DNA of 64,000 nucleotides from contig CATKHW010000013.1 of the NCBI GenBank assembly GCA_949752795.1, positions 372,001 through 436,000 of the forward strand. The letters are read 5' to 3'. A program made the translations under genes and the position numbers. The notes under the pieces are model-generated. The model searched no databases and was not told the DNA's origin. It saw nothing but the letters and a program-made list of their open reading frames with translations. Origin of the DNA: Hyperoodon ampullatus (Eukaryota > Chordata > Mammalia > Artiodactyla > Ziphiidae). Shown here one piece after another: positions 24,336-38,239 of the stretch (position 1 is its first letter; every line of letters starts with the position of its first letter).

Positions 24336-26072
24336 ACACCTTAAATATCCCAGGAAATATAAAAATGGTTCAAAAAATTGTGAGACTTACGTACGATGCA
24401 ATATCCCTCAGCCATGAAATCATGTCAAAAGACCAGTAGCAGCAAAATGGGTGGATTCAGCTACGATGATTCTATGTGAAATAAGTCACAGAGAAAAAGA
24501 AACTTATCATAAGATATCACTTATGAAGATCCTGTAAACATGGCTACACTTGAACTGAGTTAGGAAAGAGAACAGTGTCTCACATTTAGAAAACACTCTT
24601 ATGCCTGCTTAAGGGGGAAGGAGAGGTGGGGTGATGCATAAAACCAGAGTTTGATATACGCACAGGTACCGTTCCAAAAACCAACTATGGAATAGACAAG
24701 ACCTACACCTTCCTCAGTGAAAGGGACTCAAAACCCCATACTTCCCGCAGAGGAATATATCTGACTAGTAAGAATCTTAAACCTATGTATTGATATGTCT
24801 CCATAAGGGAATCAAGTGTGTCGAGACTGGCATAAACATGGCAGCGAGAATCAGCTCAAACCCACTATAAAAAGGAATTTCAAAAACAAAACAAAAAAAC
24901 TGGGAAATTCTTTACAATTCCTTCAGGGTCTCTGATGAAACCTGGAATGACCCTATCTACAACGACAGCTGGATGTTGCATAAGGCTGGACACTTTGGAC
25001 TGAGAGTATTGCTGAGATTGGGTGAGCAAATGCAGACGCCTTAAAGTAATAATGCATGGCACCCATTCCATGGGTCCCAACTCTCCAGGTTGAAGGGAAT
25101 ATTACTACAGTTATAACATGTACGGGAAACCTAGAGAACGGACACACTGTGAATACGAAAGGTTTCTAAAACTCAACGAATAGTCCCTCTCCTGGTGCTC
25201 CAGTTTTACTTTCCATCTGCTTTACTATCAGCCTCCCAACTTGGAGAGACAGCCCCTTTAACCTCCTGGTTCGCACACGTTTCCAATTTGGCAGAGGATG
25301 AAAGGGAAGAGGGAGAACCAATGAGAGAGTAGCTGTTAGTCATTTGGACGGGCACATATCACTGTAATTTCCCGGCAGGAAGAAGAATTAACCAAAGTGT
25401 CAGCCACCCACTGGGAACCAGTATAGGTCCTGAACCAAAATTTTGGACTTGCGGTCAGCTCACCAAACACGAGTTGAAAAATGGAGCTCAGGGGCACAGC
25501 AATTCACAAACTGGCCGAGTAATAAAGGACAACTATCGTCCAAAAATCTGTTGAGGGAAGGCAACGAGGCGGACTTGAAAGCGAGGCAGAATAGCAGGAA
25601 ACAGATTTCAACAGGTACGTTTGAATCGCCTTTTAAGCACAGGAAGAGGGGCACAACTTCGACAATGATGCACTTGTCCAAAAAGGGTGTATGCGTTTTC
25701 TCCTGAATATATTCAGGAGAAAACGCCTACGCCCATTTTGGCCAAGCAAGCAAGCGGGCAATGCAAATCTGCACTACAAAGAAGTATCACTTCCCACCGG
25801 TCAAAAGGGACATCCACAAAATGTGTAAAAACCAGAAAGGCAAGACAGGCCCTTGAGAACAGGGTGCCTTGTTATGCTGATGGGCGGGATGTAAATTGAC
25901 AACTGCCTCTCTGGAGCAGTGCATTGGGTGCCCTAAAACAAGTAAACAACAGAGCTACAGAGCCAAGGGCACTTCCAGTCTAGGGAATATTCCTTGGGAA
26001 AACTGAAAATCAATAAGACAGAGCCACCTCAAAATTTAGGGCTGCACTGCTTACAAGGACCTCAAGTTGGGT
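24336..26072. repeat. Satellite unit 15
   Basis: 1,737 bp, haplotype A. Near-copy of unit 10 from about 24411. Palindrome 25673-25746 with the same four mismatches as unit 10. Confidence 0.9.
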
Positions 26073-27810
26073 ACGCCTTAATTATCCCTGGAAATATAAA
26101 AAAAGGTTCAAAAAATTGTGGTACTTATGTACGATGGAATATCCCTCAGCCATGAAATCAATGTCATAAGACCAGTAGCACCAAAATGGGTGGATTCAGG
26201 TACGATGATTCTAAGTGAAATAAGTCACACATAAAAAGAAACTTATCATAAGATATCACTTATGAAGATCCTGTAAACATGGCTACACTTGAACTGAGTT
26301 AGGAAAGAGAACAGTGTCTCACATTTAGAAAACACTCTTATGCCTGCTTAAGGGGGAAGGAGAGGTGGGGAGATGCCTAAAACCAGAGTTTGATATAAGA
26401 ACAGGTACCGTTCCAAAAACCATCTATGGAATAGAGAAGACTTACACCTTCCTCAGTGAAAGGGACTCAAAACCCCATATTTCCCGCAGAGGAATATATC
26501 TGACTAGTAAGAATCTTAAAACCTATGTATTGATATGTCTCCGTTACGGAATCAAGTGTGTCTAGACTGGCATAAACATGGCAGCGAGAATCAGCTCAAA
26601 CCCACTATAAAAAGGAATTTCAAAAACAAAACAAAAAAACTGGGAAATTCTTTACAATTCCTTCAGGGTCTCTGATGAAACCTGGAATGACCCTATCTAC
26701 AATGACAGCTGGATGTGGCATAAGGAGGGACACTTGGGACTGAGACGATTGGTGAGATTGGTTGAGCAAATGCAGACCCTTTAAAGCACAAATGCCTGGC
26801 ACCCATTCCATGGGTCCCAACTCTCCAGGTTGAAGGGAATATTCCTACAGCTATAACATGTATGGGAAACCTAGAGAACGGACACACTGTGTATACGAAA
26901 GGTTTCTAAAATTCAACGAATAGTCCCTCTCCTGGTGCTCCGGTTTGACTTTCCATCTGCTTTACTATCAACCTCCCAACTGGAGAGACAGACCCTTTAA
27001 CCTCCTGGTTCGCACAGGTTGCCAATTTGGCAGAGGATGAAAGGGAAAAGGGAGAAACAATGAGAGAGTAGCTGTTAGGCATTGGACGGGCACATATCAC
27101 TGTAATTTCCTGGCAGGAAGAAGAATTAACCAAAGTCTCAGCCACCCACCGGGAACCAGTATAGATCCTGAACCAAAATTTTGGACCTGCGGTCAGCTCA
27201 CCAAAAACGAGTTGAAAAATGGAGCTCAGGGGCACAGCAATTCACAAACTTGCCGAGTAATAAAGGACAACTATCGTCCAAAAATCTGTTGAGGGAAGGC
27301 AACGAGGCGGACTTGAAAGCGAGGCAGAATAGCAGGAAACAGATTTCAAGAGGTACGTTGGAATCGCCTTTAAAGCACAGGAAGAGGGGCACAACTTCGA
27401 CAATGATGCACTTGGCCAAAAAGGGCGTATGCGTTTTCTCCTGAATATATTCAGGAGAAAACGCATTCGCCCTTTTTGGCCAAGCAAGCAAGCGGGCAAT
27501 GCAAATCCCCACTACAAAGAAGTATCACTTCCCACCGGTCAAAAGGGACATCCACAAAATGTGTAAAAACCAGAAAGGCAAGACTGGTCCTGGAGAACAG
27601 GGAGCCTTGTTATGCTGATGGACGGGATGTAAATTGCCAACTGCCTCTCTGGAGGAGTGCATTTTGTACCCTAAAACAAGTAAACAACAGAGCTACAGAG
27701 CCAAGGGCACTTCCCGTCTAGGGAATATACCTGGGAAAAACTGAAAATCAATAAGACAGAGCCACCCCAAAATTTTGGGCTGCACTGCTTACAAGGACCT
27801 CAACTTGGGT
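26073..27810. repeat. Satellite unit 16
   Basis: 1,738 bp, haplotype B, near-copy of unit 11. Palindrome 27411-27484, one right-arm change. Private AGCACCAAAATGGG at 26177. Confidence 0.9.
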
Positions 27811-29549
27811 ACACCTTAAATATCCCAGGAAATATAAAAATGGTTCAAAAAATTGTGGTACTTAGGTACGATGGAATATCCCTCAGCCATGAAATCAATG
27901 TCATAACACCAGTAGCAGCAAAATGGGTGGATTCAGGTACGATGATTCTAAGTGAAATAAGTCACAGAGAAAAAGAAACTTATCATAAGTTATCACTTAT
28001 GAAGATCCTGTAAACATGGCTACACTTGAACTGAGTTAGGAAAGAGAACAGTGTCTCACATTTAGAAAACACTCTTATGCCTGCTTAAGGGGGAAGGAGA
28101 GGTGGGGTGATGCATAAAACCAGAGTTTGATATAAGCACAGGTACCGTTCCAAAAAGCAACTATGGAATAGACAAGACCTACACCTTCCTCAGTGAAAGG
28201 GACTCAAAACCCCATATTTCCCGCAGAGGAATATATCTGACTAGTAAGAATCTTAAAACCTATGTATTGATATGTCTCCGTAAGGGAATCAAGTGTGTCT
28301 AGAATGGCATAAACATGGCAGCGAGAATCAGCTCAAACCCACTATAAAAAGGAATTTCAAAAACAAAACAAAAAAACTGGGAAATTCTTTACAATTCCTT
28401 CAGGGTCTCTGATGAAACCTGGAATGACCCTATCTACAATGACAGCTGGATGTGGCAGAAGGAGGGTCACTTGGGACTGAGACGATTGGTGAGATTGGGT
28501 CAGCAAATGCAGACCCTATAAAGCAATAATGCATGGCACCCATTCCATGTGTCCGAACTCTCCAGGTTGAAGGGAATATTACTACAGCTATAACATGTAC
28601 GGGAAACCTAGAGAACGGACACACTGTGAATACGAAAGGTTTCTAAAACTCAACGAATAGTCCCTCTCCTGGTGCTCCGGTTTGACTTTCCATTTGCTTT
28701 ACTATCAACCTCCCAACTTGGAGAGACAGCCCCTTTAACCTCCTGGTTCACACACGTTGCCAATTTGGCAGAGGATGAAAGGGAATAGGGAGAACCAATG
28801 AGAGAGTATCTGTTAGGCATTTCGACGTGCACATATCACTCTAACTTCCCGGTAGGAAGAAGAGTTAACCAAAGTCTCAGCCACCAACCCGGAAACAGTA
28901 TAGGTCCTGAACCAAAATTTTAGACTTGCGGTCAGCTCACCAAAAACGAGTTGAAAAATGTAGCTCAGGGGCACAGCAATTCACAAACTGGCCGAGTAAT
29001 AAAGGACAACTATCGTCCAAAAATCTGTTGAGGGAAGGCAACGAGGCGGACTTGAAAGCGAGGCAGAATAGAAGGAAACAGGTTTCAAGAGGTACGTTGG
29101 AATCGCCTTTAAAGCACAGGAAGAGGGGCACAACATCGACAATGATGCACTTGGCCAAAAAGGGCGTATGCGTTTTCTCCTGAATATATTCAGGAGAAAA
29201 CGCATACGCCCTTTTTGGCCAAGCAAGCAAGCGGGCAATGCAAATCTGCAATACAAAGAAGTATCACTTCCCACCGGTCAAAAGGGACATCCACAAAATG
29301 TGTAAAAACCAGAAAGGCAAGACAGGCCCTGGAGAACAGGGAGCCTTGTTATGCTGATATGTGGGATGTAAATTGCCAACTGCCTCTCTGGAGGAGTGCA
29401 TTGTGTTCCCTAAAACAAGTAAACAACAGAGCTACAGAGCCAAGGGCACTTCCCGTCTAGGGAATATACCTTGGGAAAACTGAAAATCAATAAGACAGAG
29501 CCACCCCAAAATTTAGGGCTGCACTGCTTACAAGGACCTCAACTTGGGT
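27811..29549. repeat. Satellite unit 17
   Basis: 1,739 bp, recombinant haplotype, near-copy of unit 12. Palindrome 29150-29223 is perfect, unlike unit 12. Confidence 0.9.
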
Positions 29550-31284
29550 ACACCTTAAATATCCCAGGAAATATAAAAATGGTTCAAATTTGTGTTACTT
29601 ACGTACGATGGAATATCCCTCAGTCATGAAATCAATGTCATAAGACCAGTAGCAGCAAAATGGGTGGATTCAGTTACGATGATTCTAAGTGAAATAAGTC
29701 ACACAGAAAAAGAAACTTATCATAAGATATCACTTATGAAGATCCTTAAACATGGCTACACTTGAACTGAGTTAGGAAAGAGAACTGTGTCTCACATTTA
29801 GAAAAAACTCTTACGCCTGCTTAAGGGGGAAGGAGAGGTGGGGTGATGCATAAAACCAGAGTTTGATATAAGCACAGGTACCGTTCCAAAAACCAACTAT
29901 GGAATAGACAAGACCTACACCTTCCTCAGTGAAAGGAACTCAAAACCCATATTTCCCACAGAGGTATATATCTGACTAGTAAGAATCTTAAAACCTATGT
30001 ATTGAAATGTCTCCGTAAGGGAATCAAATATGTGTAGACTGGCATAAACATGGCAGCGAGAATCAGCTCAAACCCACTATAAAAAGGAATTTCAAAAACA
30101 AACCAATAAAACTGGAAAATTCTTTACAATTCCTTCAGGGTCTCTGATGAAACATGGAATGACCCTATCTACAACGACAGCTGGATGTGGCATAAGGCTG
30201 GACACTTGGGACTGAGGGGATTGGTGAGATTGGGTGATCAAATGCAGACACTTCAAAGCAATAATGCATGGCACCCATTCCATGTGTCCCAACTCTCCAG
30301 GTTGTAGGGAATATTACTACAGTTATAACATGTACGGGAAACCAAGAGAACGGACACACTGTGAATACGAAAGGTTTCTAAAACTCAACGAATGGTCCCT
30401 CTCCTGGTGCTCCGGTTTGACTTTCCATCTGCTTTACTATCAATCTCCCAACTTGGAGAGAGAGCCCCTTTAACCTCCTGGTTCGCACAGGTTTCCAATT
30501 TGGCAGAGGATGAAAGGGTAGAGGGAGATCCAATGAGAGAGTAGCTGTTAGGCTTTTGGACGGGCACATATCACTCTAAATTCCGGGCAGGAAGAACAAG
30601 TAACCAAAGTTTCAGCCCCCCACCGGGAACCAGCTTAGGTCCTGAACCAAAATTTTGGACTTGCGGTCAGCTCAGCAAAATCGAGTTGAAAAATGGAGCT
30701 CAGGGGCACAGCAATTCACAAACTGGCCGAGTAATAACGGACAATTATCGTCCAAAAATCTGTTGAGGGAAGGCAACGAGGTGGACTTGAAAGCGAGGCA
30801 GAATAGCAGGAAACAGATTTCAAGAGGTACGTTGGAATCGCCTTTAAAGCACAGGAAGAGGGGCACAACTACGACAATGATGCACTTGGCCAAAAAGGGC
30901 GTATGCGTTTTCTCCTGAATATATTCAGGAGAAAACGCATACTCTATTTTTGGCCAAGCAAGCAAGCAGGCAATGCAAATCTGCACTACAAAGAAGTATC
31001 ACTTCCCACCAGTCAAAAGCGACATCCACAAAATGTGTAAAATCCGGAAAGGCAAGACGGGCCCTGGAGAACAGGGAGCCTTGTTATGCTGATGGGCGGG
31101 ATGTAAATTGCCAACTGCCTCTCTGGAGGAGTATATTGTGTTCCCTAAAACAAGTAAAAAACAGAGCTAAAGAGCCAAGGGCACTTCCAGTCTAGGGAAT
31201 ATACCTTGGGAATTCTGAATATCAATAAGACAGAGCCACCACAAAATTTAGGGCTGCACTGCTTACAAGGACCTCAACTTGGGT
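29550..31284. repeat. Satellite unit 18
   Basis: 1,735 bp, haplotype A, near-copy of unit 13 including the GGTTCAAATTTGTG deletion. Palindrome 30885-30958 with the triple right-arm change. Confidence 0.9.
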
Positions 31285-33022
31285 ACACCTTAAATATCCC
31301 ATGCAATATAAAAATGGTTCAAAAAATTGTGGTACTTACGTACGATGGAATATCCCTCAGCCATGAAATCAATGTCATAAGACCAGTAGCAGCAAAATGG
31401 GTGGATTCAGGTACGATGATTCTAAGTGAAATAAGTCACACAGAAAAAGAAACTTATCATAAGATATCACATATGAAGATCCTGTAAACATGGCTACACT
31501 TGAACTGAGTTAGGAAAGAGAACAGTGTCTCACATGTAGAAAACAGTCTTATGCCTGCTTAAGGGGGAAGGAGAGGTGGGATGATGCATAAAAACAGAGT
31601 TTGATATAAGCACAGGTACCGTTCCAAAAACCAACTATGGAATAGACAAGATCTACACCTTCCTCAGTGTAAGGGACTCAAAACCACATATTTCCCGCAG
31701 AGGAATATGTCTGACTAGTAAGAATCTTAAAACCTATGTATTGATATGTCTCCGTAAGGGAATCAAGTGTGTCTAGACTGGCATAAACATGGCAGTGAGA
31801 ATCAGCTCAAACCCACTATAAAAAGGAATTTCAAAAACAAAACAAAAAAACTGGGAAATTCTTTACAATTCCTTCAGGGTCTGTGATGAAACCTGGAATG
31901 AACCTATCTACAATGACAGCTGGATGTGGCATAAGGCTGGACACTTGGGACTGAGAGGATTGGTGAGATTCGGTGAGCAAATGCAGAAACTTTAAAGCAC
32001 AAATGCCTGGCACCCATTCCATGGGTCCCAACTCTCCAGTTTGAAGGGAATATTACTACAGCTATAACATGTATGGGAAACCTAGAGAACGGACCCACAG
32101 TGAATACGAAAGGTTTCTAAAAATCAACGAATAGTCCCTCTCCTGGTGCTCCGGTTTGACTTTCCATCTGCTTTACTATCAATCTCCCAACTTGGAGAGA
32201 CAGACCATTTAACCTCCTGGTTCGCACAGGTTTCCAATTTGGCAGAGGATGAAAGTGAAGAGGGAGAACCAATGAGAGAGTAGCTGTTAGGCATTTGGAC
32301 GGGCACATATCACCCTAACTTACAGCAGGATGAAGAATTAACCAAAGTCTCATCCCCCCACCGGGAACCAGTATATGTCCTGAACCAAAATTTTGGACTT
32401 GCGGTCAGCTCAGCAAAAACGAGTTGAAAAATGGAGCTCTGGGGCACAGTAATTCACAAACTGGCCGTGCAATAAAGGACAACTATCGTCCAAAAATCTG
32501 TTGAGGGTAGGCAACGAGGCGGACTTGAAAGCGAGGTAGAATAGCAGGAAACAGATTTCAAGAGGTACGTTGGAATCGCCTTTAAAGCACAGGAAGAGGG
32601 GCACAACTTTGAAAATGATGCACTTGGCCAAAAAGGGCGTATGCGTTTTCTCCTGAATATATTCAGGAGAAAACGCATACGACCTTTTTGGCCAAGCAAG
32701 CAAGCGGGCAATGCAAATCTGCACTACAAAGAAGTATCAATTCCCACTGGTCAAAAGGGACATCCACAAAATATGTAAAAACCAGAAAGGCAAGACAGGC
32801 CCGGGAGAACAGGGAGCCTTGTTATGCTGATGGGCGGGAGGTAAATTGCCAACTGCCTCTCTGGAGGAGTACATTGTGTTCCCTAAAACAAGTAAAGAAC
32901 AGAGCTACAGAGCCAAGGGCACTTCCAGTCTAGGGAATATACCTTGGGGAAACTGAAAATCAATAAGACAGAGCCACCCCAAAATTTAGGGCTGCACTGC
33001 TTACAAGGACCTCAACTTGGGT
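31285..33022. repeat. Satellite unit 19
   Basis: 1,738 bp, recombinant haplotype (A then B marker). First ~530 bp resemble unit 14; the rest does not. Palindrome 32623-32696, one right-arm change (ACGACCTTT). Confidence 0.9.
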
Positions 33023-34758
33023 ACACCTTAAATATCCCAGGAAATATAAAAATGGTTCAAAAAATTGTGGTACTTACGTACGATGGAATATCCCTCAGCC
33101 ATGAAATCAATGTCATAAGACCAGTAGCTGCAAAATGGGTGGATTCAGGTACGATGATTCTAAGTGAAATAAGTCACACAGAAAAAGAAACTTATCATAA
33201 GATATCACTTATGAAGATCCTGTAAACATGGCTACAGTTGAACTGAGTTAGGAAAGAGGACAGTGTCTCACATTTAGAAAACACTCTTATGCCTGCTTAA
33301 GGGGGAAGGAGAGGTGGGGTGATGCATAAAACCAGAGTTTGATATAAGCACAGGTACCGTTCCAAAAACCAACTATGGAATAGACAAGACCTACACCTTC
33401 CTCAGTGAAAGGGACTCAAAACCCCATATTTCCCGCAGAGGAATATATCTGACTCGTAAGAATCTTAAAACCTATGTATTGATATGTCTCCGTAAGGGAA
33501 TCAAGTGTGTCTAGACTGGCATTAAAATGGCAGCAAGAATCAGCTCAAACCCACTATAAAAAGGAATTTCAAAAACAAAACAGAAAAATGGGAAACTCTT
33601 TAAAATTCCTTCAGGGTCTCTGATGAAACCTGGAATGACCCTATCTACAACGACAGCTGGATGTGGCATAAGGCTGGACACTTGGGACTGAGAGGATTGG
33701 TGAGATTGGGTGAGCAAATGCAGACACTTTAAAGCAATAATGCATGTTACCCATTCCATGGGTCCCAACTCTCCAGGTTGAAGGGAATATTACTACAGTT
33801 ATAATATGTACTGGAAACCTAGAGAACGGACACACTGTGAATACGAAAGGTTTCTAAAACTCAACGAATAGTCCCTCTCCAGGTGCTCCGGTTTGACTTT
33901 CCATCTGCTTTACTATCAACCTCCCAACTTGGAGAGACAGACCCTTTAACCTCCTGGTTCACACAGGTTGCCAATTTGGCAGAGGATGAAAGGGAATACA
34001 GAGAACCAATGAGAGAGTAGCTGTTAGGCATTTGGACGGGCATATATCACTGTAATTTCCCGGCAGTAAGGAGAATTAACCAAAGTCTCAGCCCCCCACC
34101 GGGAACCAGCATAGGTCCTGAACCAAAATTTTGGACTTGCGGTCAGCTCACCAAAAACGAGTTGAAAAATGGAGCTCAGGGGCACAGCCATTCACAAACT
34201 GGCCGAGTAATAAAGGACAACTATCGTCCAAAAATCTGTAAGGGAAGGCAACGAAGCGGACTTGAAAGCGATGCAGAATAGCAGGAAACAGATTTCAAGA
34301 GGTACGTTGGAATCGCCTTTAAAGCACAGGAAGAGGGGCACAAGTTCGACAATGATGCACTTGGCCAAAAAGGGCGTATGCGTTTTCTCCTGAATATATT
34401 CAGGAGAAAACGCATACGCCCTTTTCGGCCAAGCAAGCAAGCGGGCAATGCAAATCTGCACTACAAAGAAGTATCACTTCCCACCGGTCAAAAGGGACTT
34501 CCACAAAATGTGTAAAAACCAGAAAGGCAAGACAGGCCCTGGAGAACAGGGAGCCTTGTTATGTTGATGGGCGGGATGTAAATTGCCAACTGCCTATCTG
34601 GAGGAGTGCATTGTGTTCCCTAAACAAGTAAAGAACAGAGCTACAGAGCCAAGGGCACTTCGAGTCTAGGGAATATACCTTGGGAAAACTGAAAATCAAT
34701 AAGACAGAGCCACGCCAAAATTTAGGGCTGCACTGCTTACAAGGACCTCAACTTGGGT
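33023..34758. repeat. Satellite unit 20
   Basis: 1,736 bp, haplotype A (CAATAATGCATG). Palindrome 34360-34433, one right-arm change (CTTTTCGGCC) shared with unit 26, as is GGGACTTCCAC at 34494. A deletion in CTGTAAGGGAAGG at 34237 is private. Confidence 0.9.
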
Positions 34759-36501
34759 ACACCTTAAATATCGCAGGAAATATAAAAATGGTTCAAAAAA
34801 TTGTGGTACTTACGTACGATGGAATATCCCTCAGCCATGAAATCAATGTAATAAGACCAGTAGCAGCAAAATGGGTGGATACAGGTACGATGATTCTAAG
34901 TGAAATAAGTCACACAGAAAAAGAAACTTATCATAAGATAGATATCACTTATGGAGATCCTGTAAACATGGCTACACTTGAACAGAGTTAGGAAAGAGAA
35001 CAGTGTCTCACATTTAGAAAACACTCTTATGCCTGCTTAAGGGGGAAGGAGATGTGGGGTGATGCATAAAACCAGAGCTTGATATAAGCACATGTACCGT
35101 TCCAAAAACCAACTATGGAATAGACAAGACCTACACCTTCCTCAGTGAAAGGGACTCAAGACCCCATATTTCCCGCAGAGAAATATATCTGAGTAGTAAT
35201 AATCTTAAAACCTATGTATTGATATGTCTCCGTAAGGGAATCCAGTGTGTCTAGACTGGCATAAGCATGGCAGCGAGAATCAGCTCAAACCCACTATTAA
35301 AAGGAATTTCAAAAACAAAACAAAAAAACTGGGAAGTTCTTTACAATTCCTTCAGGGTCTCTGATGAAACCTGGAATGACACTATCTACAATGACAGCTG
35401 GATGTGGCATAAGGAGGGCCACTTGGGACTGAGAGGATTGGTGAGATTGGGTGAGCAAATGCAGACCCTTTAAAGCACAAATACCTGGCACCCATTCCAT
35501 GGGTCCCATCTCTCCAGGTTGAAGGGAATATTACTACAGCTATAACATGTACGGGAAACCTAGAGAACGGACACACTGTGAATATGAAAGGTTTCTAAAA
35601 CTCAACGAATAGTCCCTCTCCTGGTGCTCCGGTTTGACTTTCCATCTGCTTTACTATCTACCTCACAACTTGGAGAGACAGCCCCTTTAACCTCCTGGTT
35701 TGCACAAGTTGCCAATTTGGCAGAGGATGAAAGGGAAGAGGGAGAACCAATGAGAGAGTAGCTGTTAGGCATTTGGACGGGCACATATCACTGTAATTTC
35801 CGGGCAAGAAGAAGAATTAACCAAAGTCTCAGCCACCCACCGGGAACCAGTATAGGTACTGAACCAAAATTTTGGACTTGCGGTCAGCTCACCAAAAACG
35901 AGTTGAAAAATGGAGCTCAGGGGCACAGCAATACACAAACTGGCCGAGTAATAAAGGACAACTATCGTCCAAAAATCTGTTGAGGGAAGGCAACGAGGCG
36001 GACTTGAAAGCGAGGCAGAATAACAGGAAACAGATTTCAAGAGGTACGTTGGAATCGCCTTTAAAGCTCAGGAAGAGGGACACAACTTCGACAATGATGC
36101 ACTTGGCCAAAAAGGGCGTATGCGTTTTCTCCTGAATATATTCAGGAGAAAACGCATACGCACTTTTTGGCCAAGCAAGCAAGCGGGCAATGCGAATCTG
36201 CACTAGAAAGAAGTATAACTTCCCACCGGTCAAAAGGGTCATCCACAAAATGTGTAAAAACCAGAAAGGAAAGACAGGCCCTGGAGAACAGGGAGCCTTG
36301 TTATGCGGATGGGCGGGATGTAAATTGCCAACTGCCTCTCTGGAGGAGTGCATTGTGTTCCCTAAAACAAGTAAAGAACAGAGCATCAGAGCCAAGGGCA
36401 CTTCCAGTCTAGGGAATATTCCTTGGGAAAATTGAAAATCAATAAGACAGAGCCACACCAAAATTTAGGGCTGCACTGCTTACAAGGACCTCAACTTGGG
36501 T
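34759..36501. repeat. Satellite unit 21
   Basis: 1,743 bp. A 4-bp tandem duplication (AGATAGATATC) near 34936 explains much of the extra length. Haplotype B. Palindrome 36102-36175, one right-arm change. The longest open frame in the window (190 codons, minus strand, 35889-36461) lies here because stops present in other units are missing; I do not regard it as a gene. Confidence 0.9.
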
Positions 36502-37067
36502 ACACCTTAAATATCCCAGGAAATATAAAAATGGTTCAAAAAATTGTGGTACTTACGTACGATGGAATATCCCTCAGCCATGAAATCAATGTCATAAGAC
36601 CAGTAGCAGCAAAATGGGTGGATTCAGGTACGATGATTCTAAGTGAAATAAGTCACACAGAAAAAGAAACTTATCATAAGATATCACTTATGAAGATCCT
36701 GTAAACATGGCTACACTTGAACTGAGTTAGGAAAGAGAACAGTGTCTCACATTTAGAAAACAGTCTTATGCCTGCTTAAGGGGGCAGGAGAGGTGGGGTG
36801 ATGCATAAAACCAGAGTTTGATATAACCACAGGTACCGTTCCAAAAACCAACTATGGAATAGACAAGACCTACACCTTCCTCAGTGAAAGGGACTCAAAA
36901 CCCCATATTTCCCGAAGAGGAATATATCTGACTAGTAAGAATCTTAAAACCTATGTATTGATATGTCTCCGTAAGGGAATCAAGTGTGTCTAGACTGGCA
37001 TAAACATGGCAGCGAGAATCAGCTCAAACCCACTATAAAAAGGAATTTGAAAAACAAAACAAAAAAC
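36187..37067 (+). mobile_element. L1 3' end with the longest surviving ORF2 frame
   Basis: This is the unit 21/22 copy of the L1-derived segment. It is noted separately because the first ORF2 block stays open for 81 codons. The 3' UTR-like part follows the stop at 36702-36704, and the A-rich tract ends near 37067. Confidence 0.8.
36190..36704 (+). pseudogene. L1 ORF2 C-terminal remnant, best-preserved frame
   Basis: From 36190 the frame reads through 36435 without a stop and includes GALLCGWAGCKL, which resembles the GTLLHCWWDCKL-type motif near the end of L1 ORF2p. In most other units a stop (TGA in the GCTGATGGGCGGG context) falls inside this motif; here C>G next to it restores an open codon. 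Frame then shifts: the ATPKFRAALLTRTSTW-type block and the closing ILSEISHTEKE block are in other frames. The restored codon looks like chance in a non-coding repeat, not selection. Confidence 0.7.
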
Positions 37068-38239
37068 TGGGTATTTCTTTACAATTCCTTCAGGGTCTCT
37101 GATGAAACCTGGAATGACCCTATCTACAACGACAGCTGGATGTGGAATAAGGCTGGACACTTGGGACTGAGAGGATTGGTGAGATTGGGTGCGCAAATGC
37201 AGACCCTTTAAAGCAATAATGCATGGCACCCATTCCATGGGTCCCAACTCTCCATGTTGAAGGAAATATTAATACAGTTATAACATGTACGGGAAACCTA
37301 GAGAACGGACACACTGTGAACATGAAAGGTTTCTAAAACTCAACGAATAGTCCCTCTCCTGGTGCTCCAGTTTTACTTTACATCTGCTTTACTATCAACC
37401 TCCCAACTTTGAGAGACAGCCCCTTTAACCTCCTGGTTCCCACAGGTTGCCAATTTGGCAGAGGATGAAAGGGAAGAGGGAGAACCAATGAGAGAGTAGC
37501 TGTTAGGCATTTGGACGGGCACATATCACTGTAATTTCCCGGCAGGAAGAAGAATTAACCAAAGTCTCAGCCACCCACTGGGAACCAGTATAGGTGCTGA
37601 ATCAAAATTTTGGACTTGCGGTCAGCTCACCAAAAACGAGTTGAAAAATGGAGTTCAGGGGCACAGCAATTCACAAACTGGCCGAGTAATAAAGGACAAC
37701 AATCGTCCAAAAATCTGTTGAGGGAAGGCAACGAGGCGGACTTGAAAGCGAGGCAGAATAGCAGGAAACAGATTTCAAGAGGTACGTTGGAATCGCCTTT
37801 AAAGCACAGGAAGAGGGGCACAACTTCGACAATGATGCACTTGGCCAAAAAGGGCGTATGCGTTTTCTCCTGAATATATTCAGGAGAAAACTCATACTCT
37901 ATTTTTGGCCAAGCAAGCAAGCGGGCAATGGAAATCTGCACTACAAAGAAGTATCACTTCCCACCGGTCAAAAGGGACATCCACAAAATGTGTAAAAACC
38001 AAAAAGGCAAGACAGGCCCTGGAGAACCGGGAGCCTTGTTATGCTGATGGGCGGGATGTAAATTGCCAAATGCCTCTCTGGTGGAGTGCATTGTGTTCCC
38101 TAAAAGAAGTAAACAACAGAGCTACAGAGCCAAGGGCACTTCCAGTCTAGGGAATATACCTTGGGAAAACTGAAAATCAATAAGACAGAGCCACCCCAAA
38201 ATTTAAGGCTGCACTGCTTACAAGGACCTCAACTTGGGT
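36502..38239. repeat. Satellite unit 22
   Basis: 1,738 bp, haplotype A. Palindrome 37840-37913 carries the triple right-arm change of units 13 and 18 plus one more (AACTCATAC). The AAATGCCTCTCTGGTGG patch at 38068 matches unit 4. Confidence 0.9.

Larger units (their letters stand above)
24411..31816. repeat. Higher-order block 1, right copy (units 15-19)
   Basis: Right-hand copy of the 15725-23130 block. It begins exactly five units after the left copy begins, which suggests a five-unit tandem duplication whose last ~1.3 kb no longer matches. Private differences are few, for example T for A in the CCTGGTGCTCC site near 25196 and GGGCG for GGGTG in the unit 17 palindrome. Confidence 0.9.

Noticed and set aside
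23131..24410. Extension of the five-unit duplication through the whole fifth unit
   Set aside because: The counterpart at 31817-33096 differs at many sites and has other unit markers, so the block was ended near 23130.
35889..36461. 190-codon minus-strand open frame, the longest in the window
   Set aside because: It exists only in unit 21, where stops found in all sister units are mutated. It runs antisense to the L1 remnant and through the palindrome, with no sign of a start context or conserved domain.
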